64,000 nt of DNA from a virus, in the IMG/VR virus record IMGVR_UViG_3300029923_000008, positions 1 through 64,000 of that record. One strand, given 5' to 3'. A program made the position numbers and the translations under genes. Shown piece by piece: positions 7,772 through 16,849 of this stretch (the stretch's first letter is position 1; each line of letters starts with the position of its first letter). Under the pieces are notes generated by a model. It saw nothing but the letters and a program-made list of their open reading frames with translations, was not told where the DNA came from and did no database searches.

Positions 7772-8989
7772 ATGTCAAAAATAGATATTGAATATATAAA
7801 AAGTAAGATTTCAGAAGTATTAAAAAATGCTCATTCTGATCCCCGTAAATTTCTAATTAAAGATTATAATGATAGAATAAATTTTGCTTGCCCAGTATGT
7901 GGTGATTCACAGAAAGATCCTAATGCAAAAAGAGCAAACATTTACAAGGATAATCCTACATTTATGGTTTGCTTTAATGAAGGTTGCAGAGCTAGTGTTA
8001 CTCATCTATGTAGTGATTTTAAAGTTGATATTGGGTTAGAAGAGAAACAAGCATTATATGATTTTGCGGATTCTCATATGAAATTTGATAGGAAGAAAGA
8101 TGTTTATATTCCTGAAAATTTGAACAAATTAATTGATATTGATGAATTTTCTAATTATGTTAATGAGCATTCAGAACATCAAATATCAAAATTTAAACCT
8201 ATACAATTTAATTCCGCTGCATATCAATATTTGAAATATGAAAGATTAATTGAAGATTTTGAAAATATTTATGAATGCGATTATCATTTGACTGATAGAT
8301 GGACTGAGAAATGTATTGTGATGTTGAATAAGTCAGGTAAAAAAATGTTGGGAATGCAAATTCGAAATATGAAGCCTGGTGATAAGAGATTTTTTAAGAT
8401 TTTTAATTTTGAAAAAGTATATTCAATTTTACATCCTGATGAAATATTAGATGAATTAGAAATGTTATCTTATAATAAGCTTTCTAACTTTTTTAATATA
8501 TTGAATGTTGATTGGAATGAACCAGTGACAATATTTGAAGGAATGTTAGATTCATTATTTATGAATTATGAAAAATCTCATAGTAATTCTATTGGAGCAA
8601 TAGGATTAAATAGTATTGACACTGACTTATCATTTTTATTTGATTCTGACTTAGATATTCAATTCTTTTTAGATCAAGATAATGTTGGTATAAGAAAATC
8701 TCAAACTCTCTTAGATCAAGGATATAAGGTTTTTTTGTGGCAAAAATTGGTAGAAGATTTATTAAAAAATAAGAAAGATAAATACGTTGCTAAGAAATAT
8801 TTAATTAAAATTAAAGATTTGAATAAATTAGTTCAGGAAATAAAAGATATGGAAAAATTCAAAAAAATAAATCTTCAAAAATATTTTTCAAATGATGTTT
8901 TTGATAAATTATATTTAGATGAAACTTTATATCCTAAACCAGAGTATTTTGGTAAAAAACAATACGATAAAAATAAATACAAAAAATAA
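7772..8989 (+). CDS. DNA primase with zinc-binding and Toprim domains
   Basis: Makes RNA primers at the replication fork. The N-terminal zinc module uses CPVC (C40/C43) and C67/C72 in MVCFNEGCRAS, like T4 gp61 and other phage primases. The Toprim core shows IFEGMLDSL near residue 256 (catalytic Glu) and FFLDQDNVG near 299 (the DxD metal site). Length 405 fits a primase without a fused helicase, so a separate replicative helicase is expected outside the window. The C-terminal 100 residues are Lys-rich. The HD-domain gene begins two bases after its stop. Confidence 0.9.
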   Translation: MSKIDIEYIKSKISEVLKNAHSDPRKFLIKDYNDRINFACPVCGDSQKDPNAKRANIYKDNPTFMVCFNEGCRASVTHLCSDFKVDIGLEEKQALYDFADSHMKFDRKKDVYIPENLNKLIDIDEFSNYVNEHSEHQISKFKPIQFNSAAYQYLKYERLIEDFENIYECDYHLTDRWTEKCIVMLNKSGKKMLGMQIRNMKPGDKRFFKIFNFEKVYSILHPDEILDELEMLSYNKLSNFFNILNVDWNEPVTIFEGMLDSLFMNYEKSHSNSIGAIGLNSIDTDLSFLFDSDLDIQFFLDQDNVGIRKSQTLLDQGYKVFLWQKLVEDLLKNKKDKYVAKKYLIKIKDLNKLVQEIKDMEKFKKINLQKYFSNDVFDKLYLDETLYPKPEYFGKKQYDKNKYKK

Positions 8990-8990
8990 A

Positions 8991-9668
8991 ATGAATAAAG
9001 ACATTGAAGAATGGAATGATTTTTTAAATGAGTTGGATAAATCAATTCTAAATATTTATAAAAAACATGAAAATAGTTTTGATGAATATGGAATTCATGG
9101 AAGACGTCACATATCAAGATCTATTATTTTTTCTGAATTTATGTCAAGATTTTATACAAAGGAATTAGGTAAAGATATAGATTTCAATGCAATAAGATAT
9201 GCAGTATCTTTTCATGATAGCGGTAGAAAAGGAAGTGGAATAGATTTATGGGAAGATGATAGTGCAAATAATTGTTTAAAATACTTATTAGAAAATTCTT
9301 TTTATGATGAAGATAAATGTAAATATATTTCATCACTAATTAGTAAGAACTTAACAAATGACATAAATCATAATATAGTTTATGATTCTGATGTTTTGGA
9401 TATTATGAGACCTTGCTGTGGACATGGTGAACTTGATAATTTTAGAAGAAGTGAACTTCGTTTTTTAGGGCAAAAAGATAATTTTTCCAATTATCAATTA
9501 TATGAAGAAATAAGGGAAGAATTGATTTTAGATGCTTGGAAATTAATAGAATATACTGAATATAATGATGTATTATTTAATACTAATGAAAATAATCAAC
9601 TTTATTCTATGATTAATATTATAAATAAAAATAAATTAAATTTTAATATATTTCATAAATATTTTTAA
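8991..9668 (+). CDS. HD-domain phosphohydrolase-like protein
   Basis: From ATG 8991 it encodes 225 residues. HD metal ligands are visible: IHGRRHISR near residues 35-42, SFHDSGRKGSG near 75, and a distal Asp in YDSDVLDIMRP. Such proteins hydrolyse phosphate esters, often nucleotides or cyclic dinucleotides; the substrate here is unknown. An upstream in-frame ATG at 8919 lies inside the primase gene and is less likely. Co-transcribed with the primase. Confidence 0.8.
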   Translation: MNKDIEEWNDFLNELDKSILNIYKKHENSFDEYGIHGRRHISRSIIFSEFMSRFYTKELGKDIDFNAIRYAVSFHDSGRKGSGIDLWEDDSANNCLKYLLENSFYDEDKCKYISSLISKNLTNDINHNIVYDSDVLDIMRPCCGHGELDNFRRSELRFLGQKDNFSNYQLYEEIREELILDAWKLIEYTEYNDVLFNTNENNQLYSMINIINKNKLNFNIFHKYF

Positions 9669-9684
9669 TGAAGTATCAATATAT

Positions 9685-9715
9685 TTGGTATATAGAAATA
9701 ATTTTATTATATTTG
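9685..9715 (+). promoter_or_regulatory. Bacteroidota-type promoter for infC
   Basis: TTG-N20-TATATTTG, a full match to the phylum consensus, about 22 bases before the infC ATG. It gives IF3 its own promoter. Confidence 0.8.
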
Positions 9716-9736
9716 CACAAATAATTAATAATAAAT

Positions 9737-10264
9737 ATGAGTAAACCAGAAAATCAAAACAAGATTAATAGATTTATTACCAATCAAAGTGTTAGATTAG
9801 TAGGAGATAACGTCGAAAATTGTGTTTTAGATACTAGAAAGGCTATTAGACTTGCAGATGAAATGGAATTAGATTTAGTAGAAATATCATCTAATAATAA
9901 TATTTCTATATGTAGAATAGTTGATTATGAAAAATTTCTTTATGATAAAAAGAAAAAAGATAAAGAACAAAAGAAAACTCAAAAACAAAATCAGATTGAA
10001 GTCAAAGAGATTAGAATGACTCCTAATATTGATGAACATGATTTCAATTTTAAATTGACACACGCAAAAAACTTTTTATCTGAAGGAAATAAAGTATTAT
10101 TATCAGTATTTTTCAAAGGAAGAGAGATAGTATATCAAGATCAAGGTAAAGTTAAATTATTGAAGTTTGTTGAAGAATTAGATGGAATTGGAATAGCAGA
10201 GTCTATGCCAAAATTAGAAGGTAAAAGAATGCAAATGACAATAAAACCAAAAAAAACAAAATAA
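9737..10264 (+). CDS. infC: Translation initiation factor IF-3
   Basis: Binds the 30S subunit, prevents premature 50S joining and proofreads the start codon and initiator tRNA. At 175 residues it matches cellular IF3. The N-domain (NQSVRLVGDNVENCV, ADEMELDLVEIS, CRIVDYEKFLYDKKKK), the Lys-rich linker and the C-domain (VKEIRMTPNIDEHDF, FLSEGNKVLLSVFFKGREI, KRMQMTIKPKK) are all present. It starts with ATG rather than the rare AUU used for autoregulation in some bacteria. It heads an operon with an unknown gene and pepF. The array at 53422 also contains a probable initiator tRNA, so the phage may adjust initiation itself. Confidence 0.95.
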   Translation: MSKPENQNKINRFITNQSVRLVGDNVENCVLDTRKAIRLADEMELDLVEISSNNNISICRIVDYEKFLYDKKKKDKEQKKTQKQNQIEVKEIRMTPNIDEHDFNFKLTHAKNFLSEGNKVLLSVFFKGREIVYQDQGKVKLLKFVEELDGIGIAESMPKLEGKRMQMTIKPKKTK

Positions 10265-10990
10265 ATGGAAAAAACAGAAATGCTAAATAAGATTATTCAT
10301 CTTACAAAAGAAACTGGTCAAGGCTTGGCACTATCAATCATTAGAGCAAAATCAAGTGAATATGCTAAATTAGTAGATGAACTTATTGAAGAAGGTAAAG
10401 CTGATATTTATGTTAAATCATTTTCATTCTTACCATCTGATGAATGGGTTGTTCCTGCTGGTTGTTATTTTGCTATTAAAGATGATGATACAACCCATCC
10501 AGGCGCTTTAATTTTTATTAGAATGTATCTTGGAAAGGAAGATTTAGGAATAGGAGTTAAAATATCTGATATGTTGAAAAACGTTGGTAATATGGAACGA
10601 TATACTAAATGGCTAAAAGATAATGAAAATAAATTAATTGATTTGACTAATATGAAAGAAGTTGAATTAACATCAGAGCAATTTCAAATAGATGATGATA
10701 CAAAAAAATGGATAACACAAAAAACTTGGTATATAAATAATGATGATGTAAAAACATGCTTGATTCAATCAACTAAGATGCTGAATGATGGTAATGATAA
10801 AAGTCAATTAGATTTATATAATGAGCTTATGCCTTTATATAATTCTGATAAAGAAAGATTTCATAAAGAAATTGAAGATTCCAAAAAAAAGATTAAAGAG
10901 ATTAAAGATAGCATAAAATATAGAAAAATTACAAATAAATGGTTGCAAAATCAAACACAAACGGATAAAATTCAAACAATTATAAAATAA
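10265..10990 (+). CDS. Unknown protein between infC and pepF
   Basis: A 241-residue protein starting directly after the infC stop. The N-terminal 140 residues look globular (SFLPSDEWVVPAGCYFAI, HPGALIFIRMYLGKEDLG); the C-terminal third is a Lys-rich coiled coil (KEIEDSKKKIKEIKDSIK). No family recognised. Gene order suggests co-expression with IF3. Confidence 0.7.
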   Translation: MEKTEMLNKIIHLTKETGQGLALSIIRAKSSEYAKLVDELIEEGKADIYVKSFSFLPSDEWVVPAGCYFAIKDDDTTHPGALIFIRMYLGKEDLGIGVKISDMLKNVGNMERYTKWLKDNENKLIDLTNMKEVELTSEQFQIDDDTKKWITQKTWYINNDDVKTCLIQSTKMLNDGNDKSQLDLYNELMPLYNSDKERFHKEIEDSKKKIKEIKDSIKYRKITNKWLQNQTQTDKIQTIIK

Positions 10991-10992
10991 AA

Positions 10993-12792
10993 ATGGAAAC
11001 AAAATTAAGAAAAGACATTCCCGAAGAGTTTAAATGGAATTTGACTCATATTTACGAAAATAGATCAGATTTTGATAGTGATTGTAATAAAATTGTTGGA
11101 TTCACTGAAAAAATTGAATTATTTAATGGAAAATTATCAAATCCAAAAGAACTGAAAGATTGCTTAGATTTAATGGGAGATGTAAGAAAAATGATCACAA
11201 AACTTTTTTGTTATGCTAACATGTATTTAGATCAAGAGCAAAATAATGAAGATGCAGATAAGTTGGTTCAGAAAGTGAAAGATGCGTCTGTTAAAATAAG
11301 TTCAAAATGCGCATTCATCACTGATGAAATTATTCATTTTGATGATGAAACAATTTCTATAATATTATCAAATGATGATTTGAAGCTTTATCATTTTGAT
11401 ATTAAAGATACCTTAAAAAATAAGAGTCATATTTTATCTAAAATAGAAGAAGAACTTCTTACTAAAATCTCGGATGTTTTTTCTACGTCAAGTGATGTTT
11501 ATACTATATTCAAAAATACTGAACTGAAATATTCAACTGTAAAATTATCTAATGGAGAAGATGTTTTGGTTGATGATAGGAATTATAGAGTATTAATTGA
11601 GTCAAGTAATAGAGATGACCGTAAATTAGTTTATGATACTTTCTATAAGACATTTGATGAATATAAGAACACACTATCTAAATTGATGTTCAAATTTATT
11701 AAGAGTTCAACAACAGGAAGTAAAATTAGAAATTATAAATCATCTTTAGATCAATCTTTATCATCAGAAAATATTCCAACATCTATTTATGACGGATTGA
11801 TTGAAAACGTTTCTAATAATCTTGATAAAATGTTTGATTATCTTAATCTTAGAAAAGATATTTTAGGATATGAAGATTTGAATTATTATGATTTGTATAA
11901 TCCTATTGTTGATGATGTTGATTATGAATATTCGTATGATAACGCTAAGAAATTACTTATTGAATCTACTGCAATTCTTGGTGAAGAATATACAGATATT
12001 ATGAATAGAGCAATAAGTGAAAGTTGGATAGATATTTATCCAAATCAATTTAAAGATACTGGTGCTTATATGAATGGTTCTGTGTATGATGTTCATCCTT
12101 ATATTCTATTGAACTATAAAGGTAAATATGATGATGTTTCAACTATGCTTCATGAAGCTGGACACGCTGGACATTCTGTTCTAAGTAATGAAAATCAACC
12201 ATACAATAAAGCAAGTTACTCAACATTCATTGCTGAAATTGCATCAACAACAAATGAGTTATTGCTTCTTAATCATATGCTAACTACAACAGATGATAAG
12301 CAATTGAAAATTTTCTTGTTGAATAATTATATTGAACATTTTAGGACTACTGTATTCAGACAAACCATGTTCGCTGAATTTGAAAAATTTATGTATGAAT
12401 CAGTAGAAAATGAAGAGGTTCTAACATCATCAATGATGAATGATAAGTATTATGAATTACTTAAAAAGTATCATGGTGAAGATAAAAACATCATAAAAAT
12501 TGATAAACTATATGCAAATGAATGGTCACGTATTCCACATTTCTATTATGATTTTTATGTATTTCAATATTCAACTAGCTTTATTTCTGCAGTTATTCTT
12601 TCGACTAGAATTTTGAATGGAGATAAAGAACAATTAGAAAAATATATGGAATTATTGAAATCTGGTGGTAGTGATTATCCTGTAGATTTGCTTAAAAAAG
12701 CTGGTATTGATTTGACTGATGGAGAATGTTATAAAGATGCATTCAAACAATTCTCTGATTATTTAGAAGAATTGAAATCTTTGCTTAAATGA
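10993..12792 (+). CDS. pepF: Oligoendopeptidase F (M3B metallopeptidase)
   Basis: A 599-residue zinc peptidase that cleaves short peptides in the cytoplasm; full length for PepF. The active site is MLHEAGHAGHSVLS near residue 385 (HExxH), followed by the third ligand Glu in TFIAEIASTTNE about 25 residues later. The N-terminal EFKWNLTHIYEN and the C-terminal QFSDYLEEL are also typical. The start is two bases after the previous gene, and the stop overlaps the next start. A complete PepF is unusual in a phage; it may recycle peptides or process a specific substrate (inference). Confidence 0.93.
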   Translation: METKLRKDIPEEFKWNLTHIYENRSDFDSDCNKIVGFTEKIELFNGKLSNPKELKDCLDLMGDVRKMITKLFCYANMYLDQEQNNEDADKLVQKVKDASVKISSKCAFITDEIIHFDDETISIILSNDDLKLYHFDIKDTLKNKSHILSKIEEELLTKISDVFSTSSDVYTIFKNTELKYSTVKLSNGEDVLVDDRNYRVLIESSNRDDRKLVYDTFYKTFDEYKNTLSKLMFKFIKSSTTGSKIRNYKSSLDQSLSSENIPTSIYDGLIENVSNNLDKMFDYLNLRKDILGYEDLNYYDLYNPIVDDVDYEYSYDNAKKLLIESTAILGEEYTDIMNRAISESWIDIYPNQFKDTGAYMNGSVYDVHPYILLNYKGKYDDVSTMLHEAGHAGHSVLSNENQPYNKASYSTFIAEIASTTNELLLLNHMLTTTDDKQLKIFLLNNYIEHFRTTVFRQTMFAEFEKFMYESVENEEVLTSSMMNDKYYELLKKYHGEDKNIIKIDKLYANEWSRIPHFYYDFYVFQYSTSFISAVILSTRILNGDKEQLEKYMELLKSGGSDYPVDLLKKAGIDLTDGECYKDAFKQFSDYLEELKSLLK

Positions 12793-13052
12793 TAAAAGTT
12801 GGAGATAAATTATGTTGTTATAAATCTGAATGTGGTTCATCAATTTTAACTTGTGGTTCATTATATGAAATCATAAGTATTGATATTGATACAGATTATA
12901 TGAGATTATGTATTTTAGATGATAATGATGAAAATTCATTTTTTACAATAAATAAAGATAACTTTGGATTGTCATATAAAAATTGGTTTTATCTAAAAGA
13001 TATATCATATGAAAGAAAAATAAAAATTTTAGAAATAGAACATAATATTTAA
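12789..13052 (+). CDS. Small SH3-like protein
   Basis: An 87-residue protein overlapping the pepF stop in an ATGA arrangement. MIKVGDKLCC...GSLYEIISID suggests a small beta barrel of the kind found in many phage hypotheticals. Its tail ISYERKIKILEIEHNI may be a divergent RKEKL-type tail. Confidence 0.65.
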   Translation: MIKVGDKLCCYKSECGSSILTCGSLYEIISIDIDTDYMRLCILDDNDENSFFTINKDNFGLSYKNWFYLKDISYERKIKILEIEHNI

Positions 13053-13055
13053 CAT

Positions 13056-13093
13056 AAAAAATCTGAATTACTTTTGTAGTTCAGATTTTTTTA
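13056..13093 (+). terminator. Rho-independent terminator
   Basis: AAAAATCTGAA pairs with TTCAGATTTTT across a 13-base loop and a T run follows. It ends the infC-pepF operon. The TTG element of the next promoter lies inside the loop. Confidence 0.85.
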
Positions 13094-13103
13094 TATACCT
13101 TTG
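13074..13103 (+). promoter_or_regulatory. Bacteroidota-type promoter overlapping a terminator
   Basis: TTG-N19-TACCTTTG. The upstream element is in the terminator loop and the -7 box just beyond its T tract, so one operon ends where the next transcript begins. Confidence 0.7.
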
Positions 13104-13141
13104 TATTCAATTAATTATAAAACAATCTAAAAATTAAAAAA

Positions 13142-13282
13142 ATGAATGAACAATTAATTTCTTTTTACAATGGTTATGTTTCAACTGGATCAAACATTGC
13201 TGAATATGCAGAGAAAAATGGCATTACACCTACTCAGTGCTTTCAATTGGTTACAATGGGTGAGTTTTATAGCAAAAACTAA
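13142..13282 (+). CDS. Tiny protein of 46 residues
   Basis: Starts MNEQLISFYNGYVSTGSN and ends MGEFYSKN. It has its own promoter 40 bases upstream and a strong terminator 20 bases downstream, so it is a complete monocistronic unit despite its size. The helical AEYAEKNGITPTQCFQL could be a small helix-turn-helix fold; function unknown. Confidence 0.75.
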   Translation: MNEQLISFYNGYVSTGSNIAEYAEKNGITPTQCFQLVTMGEFYSKN

Positions 13283-13302
13283 TTTCAATATTAGTTTATA
13301 TA

Positions 13303-13336
13303 AAAAAACCAACATTAATAATGTTGGTTTTTTTTG
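13303..13336. terminator. Bidirectional terminator
   Basis: AAAAAACCAACATT and its complement, three-base loop, with A and T runs on both flanks, between convergent genes ending at 13282 (+) and 13340 (-). Confidence 0.85.
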
Positions 13337-13339
13337 TTT

Positions 13340-13561
13340 TTAATTCTTATATAGAACTTTGTGAGTTCGTCCTATGTGGGCTAATGGAGTGTCATTATAG
13401 AATTCTTTAATTTCTTTTGAGTGTAATTTATTATATATTGATTCAAATTTATCTAAAAATTTAATGTCATCATTTGATAAATTAAAAATGTTTGATAATT
13501 TGTTATATCTGTTGAAATTCTCAGATACCCAAATATTTCTACTTTTATTTGTGAGTATCAT
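13340..13561 (-). CDS. Small unknown protein
   Basis: A 73-residue protein ending PLAHIGRTHKVLYKN, with a helical middle (LSNDDIKFLDKFESIYNKL). It follows the HAD gene by four bases on the same strand and presumably shares its transcript. Confidence 0.6.
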   Translation of the reverse strand: MILTNKSRNIWVSENFNRYNKLSNIFNLSNDDIKFLDKFESIYNKLHSKEIKEFYNDTPLAHIGRTHKVLYKN

Positions 13562-13565
13562 AATT

Positions 13566-14423
13566 TTACATTACCTTTTTTACTCTTTTATCACCACCTG
13601 TATCAAATACTGAATATGTTACATTCTTAGTTGATAATCTTAATTCTAAAAATTGATCCATTGCAGCCTTAACAAAATTAGGATCATCATCTGAAAAACC
13701 ATATTCAACATTTATTCCTAATTTATTTGCATATTTATTAACTAATACATTAAAATCTTGAAGAGCAACTTTTTTTGATTCTTCTATTGGCATTATTCCA
13801 TATTTTTCAATGAAATAATCAGATGATACAGTATAAATTGGACATAATTCAATATAATAATCAATTACTTGGTGAGATTCAGTTCCAAATATTTTGTGAT
13901 ATTTCAAAAGATTGTTTATCATTTGAGTTTTGAAATCAACATCTTTATTCACATTTTCAATTTGTAAATCTTTGAAATTTTCTAAACCATACTCATATAT
14001 AAGCCAATATAACGCTTTTTTTATGTTTTTTGGCGAGTGACCTCTTGATGTTACAATAGAGAATATATTACCATTTATGATACATTCTATAAATGTTGTC
14101 CAAGAAGGTGCAAATTTCTTATTCATTACAGCATCTTTGAATGCAACGATGAATGTCTCATCTTTTAGTTTACCCCAATCTCTAAAATTTGCAAATGATA
14201 GTTGTCCTGACTTATACCGCCATCCTTCAGCACTTCTGACTTTAGCAAACATTTCTGTGTCTACTTCTTCATCAATCCATTCATTATTTACTAAATGTTC
14301 CATGATGATTTTAGTGTTTGTGTATAGCAAATTATCATCAATATCAAATGAATAATATTTGAATGTTTTCTCGTTAATTTTAGCGTTCTTTTTGATTTTT
14401 AAATTTTCAACTTTTGTATTCAT
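13566..14423 (-). CDS. HAD-superfamily phosphatase-like protein
   Basis: A 285-residue protein with HAD motifs in order: motif I YSFDIDDNLLYT (nucleophile Asp, residues 25-30), motif II IVTSRGHSP near residue 125, and motif IV GFSDDDPNFVK near residue 243. A large helical cap separates them. Substrate unknown; relatives of this length occur in T4-like phages. A TATATTTG promoter box lies 40 bases upstream. Confidence 0.8.
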   Translation of the reverse strand: MNTKVENLKIKKNAKINEKTFKYYSFDIDDNLLYTNTKIIMEHLVNNEWIDEEVDTEMFAKVRSAEGWRYKSGQLSFANFRDWGKLKDETFIVAFKDAVMNKKFAPSWTTFIECIINGNIFSIVTSRGHSPKNIKKALYWLIYEYGLENFKDLQIENVNKDVDFKTQMINNLLKYHKIFGTESHQVIDYYIELCPIYTVSSDYFIEKYGIMPIEESKKVALQDFNVLVNKYANKLGINVEYGFSDDDPNFVKAAMDQFLELRLSTKNVTYSVFDTGGDKRVKKVM

Positions 14424-14461
14424 TATATACCTTTTTAAGTGAGTTATTATAATTCCGAATA

Positions 14462-14469
14462 CAAATATA
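14462..14469 (-). promoter_or_regulatory. Bacteroidota-type -7 box for the HAD gene
   Basis: TATATTTG on the minus strand in the gap before the HAD-like gene; the upstream TTG is not at the expected spacing. Confidence 0.55.
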
Positions 14470-14493
14470 CAAATAATAATTTGAATAAAAAAA

Positions 14494-14769
14494 TTATATG
14501 TTATATTTTTTTGAAGATAAGTGTATTTTTATTTCAGGAATCATATTCAAGTCTACAATCTCTTCTGTTACTTTTTTTATCCACATATTATTATCATAAC
14601 CTTTATAATCTAAGTATAATTGAACAATTTCATTTAAATCAAATGGATTTACATCACTCTCAATTTCTTCTGAGTCTCCATTTGAATGAATCTGCATTAG
14701 TCTGTATTCAGGATCTTGTATAAAAGGCTCAATTTTATTTTCGTATTTTTCAAATTTTCTAATTTCCAT
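14494..14769 (-). CDS. Small bookend-tagged protein
   Basis: A 91-residue acidic protein. It starts MEIRKFEKYENK and ends SSKKYNI, matching both ends of a set of unrelated proteins in this window (leader M-x-x-[KR]-F-x-x-[FY]-E and tail K-[FY]-N-[ILV]). The interior is unrecognised. Last gene of the minus-strand run 16437-14494. Confidence 0.7.
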   Translation of the reverse strand: MEIRKFEKYENKIEPFIQDPEYRLMQIHSNGDSEEIESDVNPFDLNEIVQLYLDYKGYDNNMWIKKVTEEIVDLNMIPEIKIHLSSKKYNI

Positions 14770-14771
14770 AT

Positions 14772-15032
14772 TTAATTATTATGTTTATTGTAGTATTTGT
14801 GTACTGTATAATTGAAAAAATTTCTAACTATTAAGTTAGATTCTATTGTATAAATCAATAATTTTTTAATTTTATCAAGAAATGTGCTTGTTGTTTCATT
14901 TTGAAACATCAAATTAGATAATGATCTTGTCATCAGTCCTTCTTCATAATCAAATCCTGTTATTATATTATCATTTATATGTTTTAAATCATATAATTCT
15001 TTAATTTGCATATCTTTTTCTATCATAATCAA
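14772..15032 (-). CDS. Small unknown protein
   Basis: An 86-residue, helical protein starting MIMIEKDMQIKEL. It overlaps the upstream stop by four bases (ATGA) and ends two bases before the next gene. No tag and no recognised domain. Confidence 0.6.
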   Translation of the reverse strand: MIMIEKDMQIKELYDLKHINDNIITGFDYEEGLMTRSLSNLMFQNETTSTFLDKIKKLLIYTIESNLIVRNFFNYTVHKYYNKHNN

Positions 15033-15568
15033 ATATTAAATTTTTTTGTTGAGTCATAAGATTCTATATTATTTATGAAATATATTAATGATTGATATTC
15101 ATCTTTATCGAATGTGTAATCCCTGCTAAGATTGAATACATCATTGTCTGTTATTCCTATTTCTAATGCATCATTTCCAGTTTCAGTATAAGTATAAAAA
15201 TCAACATATTCAGAATCTTTACATAAATTATTAAATTTTAAATATTCAGTAATCCATCCAAATGTATCATTTCTATCTGATATTATTTTTTTATAATTAT
15301 TTATTCCATTTTCTTTTAAATATTTCTTATATTCTATCATTCTATTTTTTGATATTTCAAATTCTTCTTCATTTTCATTACTGTCAGTATATGCTATCAT
15401 ATTATCATCCCAAAAATCAGTTATTTTAACTATATCTTCTATTTCCTCATATATTTTTAAATATTCAATTGTATATTCTAATAATTCATCATACCTATCT
15501 ACTATTTTAGATAATTTATCTTCCCGAATTACACTTTCATTTAATTGAAAAAATCTTTTAATTATCAT
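15029..15568 (-). CDS. Bookend-tagged unknown protein
   Basis: A 179-residue acidic protein starting MIIKRFFQLNESV and ending STKKFNI, so it carries both terminal tags. The interior is rich in Asp/Glu/Tyr. Overlaps both neighbours by four bases. Confidence 0.7.
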   Translation of the reverse strand: MIIKRFFQLNESVIREDKLSKIVDRYDELLEYTIEYLKIYEEIEDIVKITDFWDDNMIAYTDSNENEEEFEISKNRMIEYKKYLKENGINNYKKIISDRNDTFGWITEYLKFNNLCKDSEYVDFYTYTETGNDALEIGITDNDVFNLSRDYTFDKDEYQSLIYFINNIESYDSTKKFNI

Positions 15569-16101
15569 TCAGTTAATTTGTCTTTTTTGTCAGTCCAAAT
15601 ATAATAGCCATTGAATTCATTGTCATATACCATATTACCTAATGTTGATATGACGTTTATTGTTGTGTCAAATGTTATTGTTTGTTGAAATGAATATTTA
15701 ACTTTTTCTTTATCAATAAACGATAAAGGTTTCATCATAATACCAAAAACGTTTAATGAATCAGGTATATCAGAATAGAATTCTGATAATGCAAAAGTTA
15801 CTAAATTTTCTCTAATATTTTCAATATCTTCTTTATCAAAAATACTACATTTAAATACTACTTTTTCTGTACCTAAAATATCTCCTGACATATCATTAAT
15901 TTTGAATTGATGTTTCTTTTTATCCATTAAATCAATATATTGTTCATATGTTTTAAAATAATCAACAAGAGTTTTAGTATATTTAGCAGTAGCTAATTTT
16001 ATGTTATAGAAAAATTCATCCAATTTTACATTAGGTATTTGAAATTCATATAATGGAGACCATTCTGTGAATTTTTTTATATTATTTATTTCATTTATCA
16101 T
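15565..16101 (-). CDS. Unknown protein
   Basis: A 178-residue protein; the N-terminus has a basic IKKFTEW stretch but the C-terminal KFN tag is absent (ends KDKLTE). Strands such as KVVFKCSIFDKEDIENI suggest a ferredoxin-like alpha/beta fold. In the same minus-strand operon. Confidence 0.6.
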   Translation of the reverse strand: MINEINNIKKFTEWSPLYEFQIPNVKLDEFFYNIKLATAKYTKTLVDYFKTYEQYIDLMDKKKHQFKINDMSGDILGTEKVVFKCSIFDKEDIENIRENLVTFALSEFYSDIPDSLNVFGIMMKPLSFIDKEKVKYSFQQTITFDTTINVISTLGNMVYDNEFNGYYIWTDKKDKLTE

Positions 16102-16110
16102 TTTTGATAA

Positions 16111-16437
16111 TTATTTTTTATATTCATATGAGTTGAATTCTTTTATGTGAGTTAGTTTTTTATATTCATCATCTTTTTCTTTTGCTATTAAATCATCTAA
16201 TATATCATTTAATACAGTTCTTACTAAATTTTTATACTCAATATCATCTGTTATTATATTAGCACCTTTGTTTTTTATATCATCTAAAATATCATTAAAC
16301 CTTTTAGAGTTTCTATAATATTTTTTCAATGCTTGTGATGTAGCTCCTTTATTGATATAAAAAATTATAATTGGATATAATTCAGAGAATATATCAGATC
16401 TTGCTTGCTTAGTTAAGTTAGAATTTTCCATATTCAT
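16111..16437 (-). CDS. Unknown helical protein
   Basis: A 108-residue helical protein (QALKKYYRNSKRFNDILDDI), first of the minus-strand run that ends at 14494. Divergent from the plus-strand run starting at 16484; the shared gap holds an AT-rich TTTATATATAA-like promoter candidate. Confidence 0.6.
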   Translation of the reverse strand: MNMENSNLTKQARSDIFSELYPIIIFYINKGATSQALKKYYRNSKRFNDILDDIKNKGANIITDDIEYKNLVRTVLNDILDDLIAKEKDDEYKKLTHIKEFNSYEYKK

Positions 16438-16483
16438 ATATATTAATATTTATTTTCTAAAAATGTTTTTTATATATAATGAC

Positions 16484-16849
16484 ATGATAACTAAATTTAA
16501 ACTATTTGAAGATTCTGATAAAAAATTAGTTTGGAATATTCCAGTAAAAATGCCAGATTTTTATATCTCTCTTAAAAAAATTGGAATGCCAGATAAACAA
16601 ATTATCGATTGGATAAGGCTTCGTAAGAATAAAGTTTTTTCAACTAAAGATACTAATACTAATTTTGAAACTATTTCATTAGTAAAACATCCAGAACATG
16701 AAGACTCATATACATGGTATTGGTATCCAACATCAGAAAGTAATGAATATAATATATTTATGGGTAAATTAGAATGTACTCCAGAAGAAATTCAAGAATA
16801 CTATGACGATATTGAATTTAAAAAAAATACCACTAAATTCAATATATGA
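16484..16849 (+). CDS. Bookend-tagged unknown protein
   Basis: A 121-residue protein taken from ATG 16484, which gives the leader MITKFKLFEDSD identical to that of the next gene; an in-frame ATG at 16463 would hide it. It ends TTKFNI. The interior (SYTWYWYPTSESNEYN, CTPEEIQEYY) is unrecognised. Its stop overlaps the next start. Confidence 0.75.
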   Translation: MITKFKLFEDSDKKLVWNIPVKMPDFYISLKKIGMPDKQIIDWIRLRKNKVFSTKDTNTNFETISLVKHPEHEDSYTWYWYPTSESNEYNIFMGKLECTPEEIQEYYDDIEFKKNTTKFNI

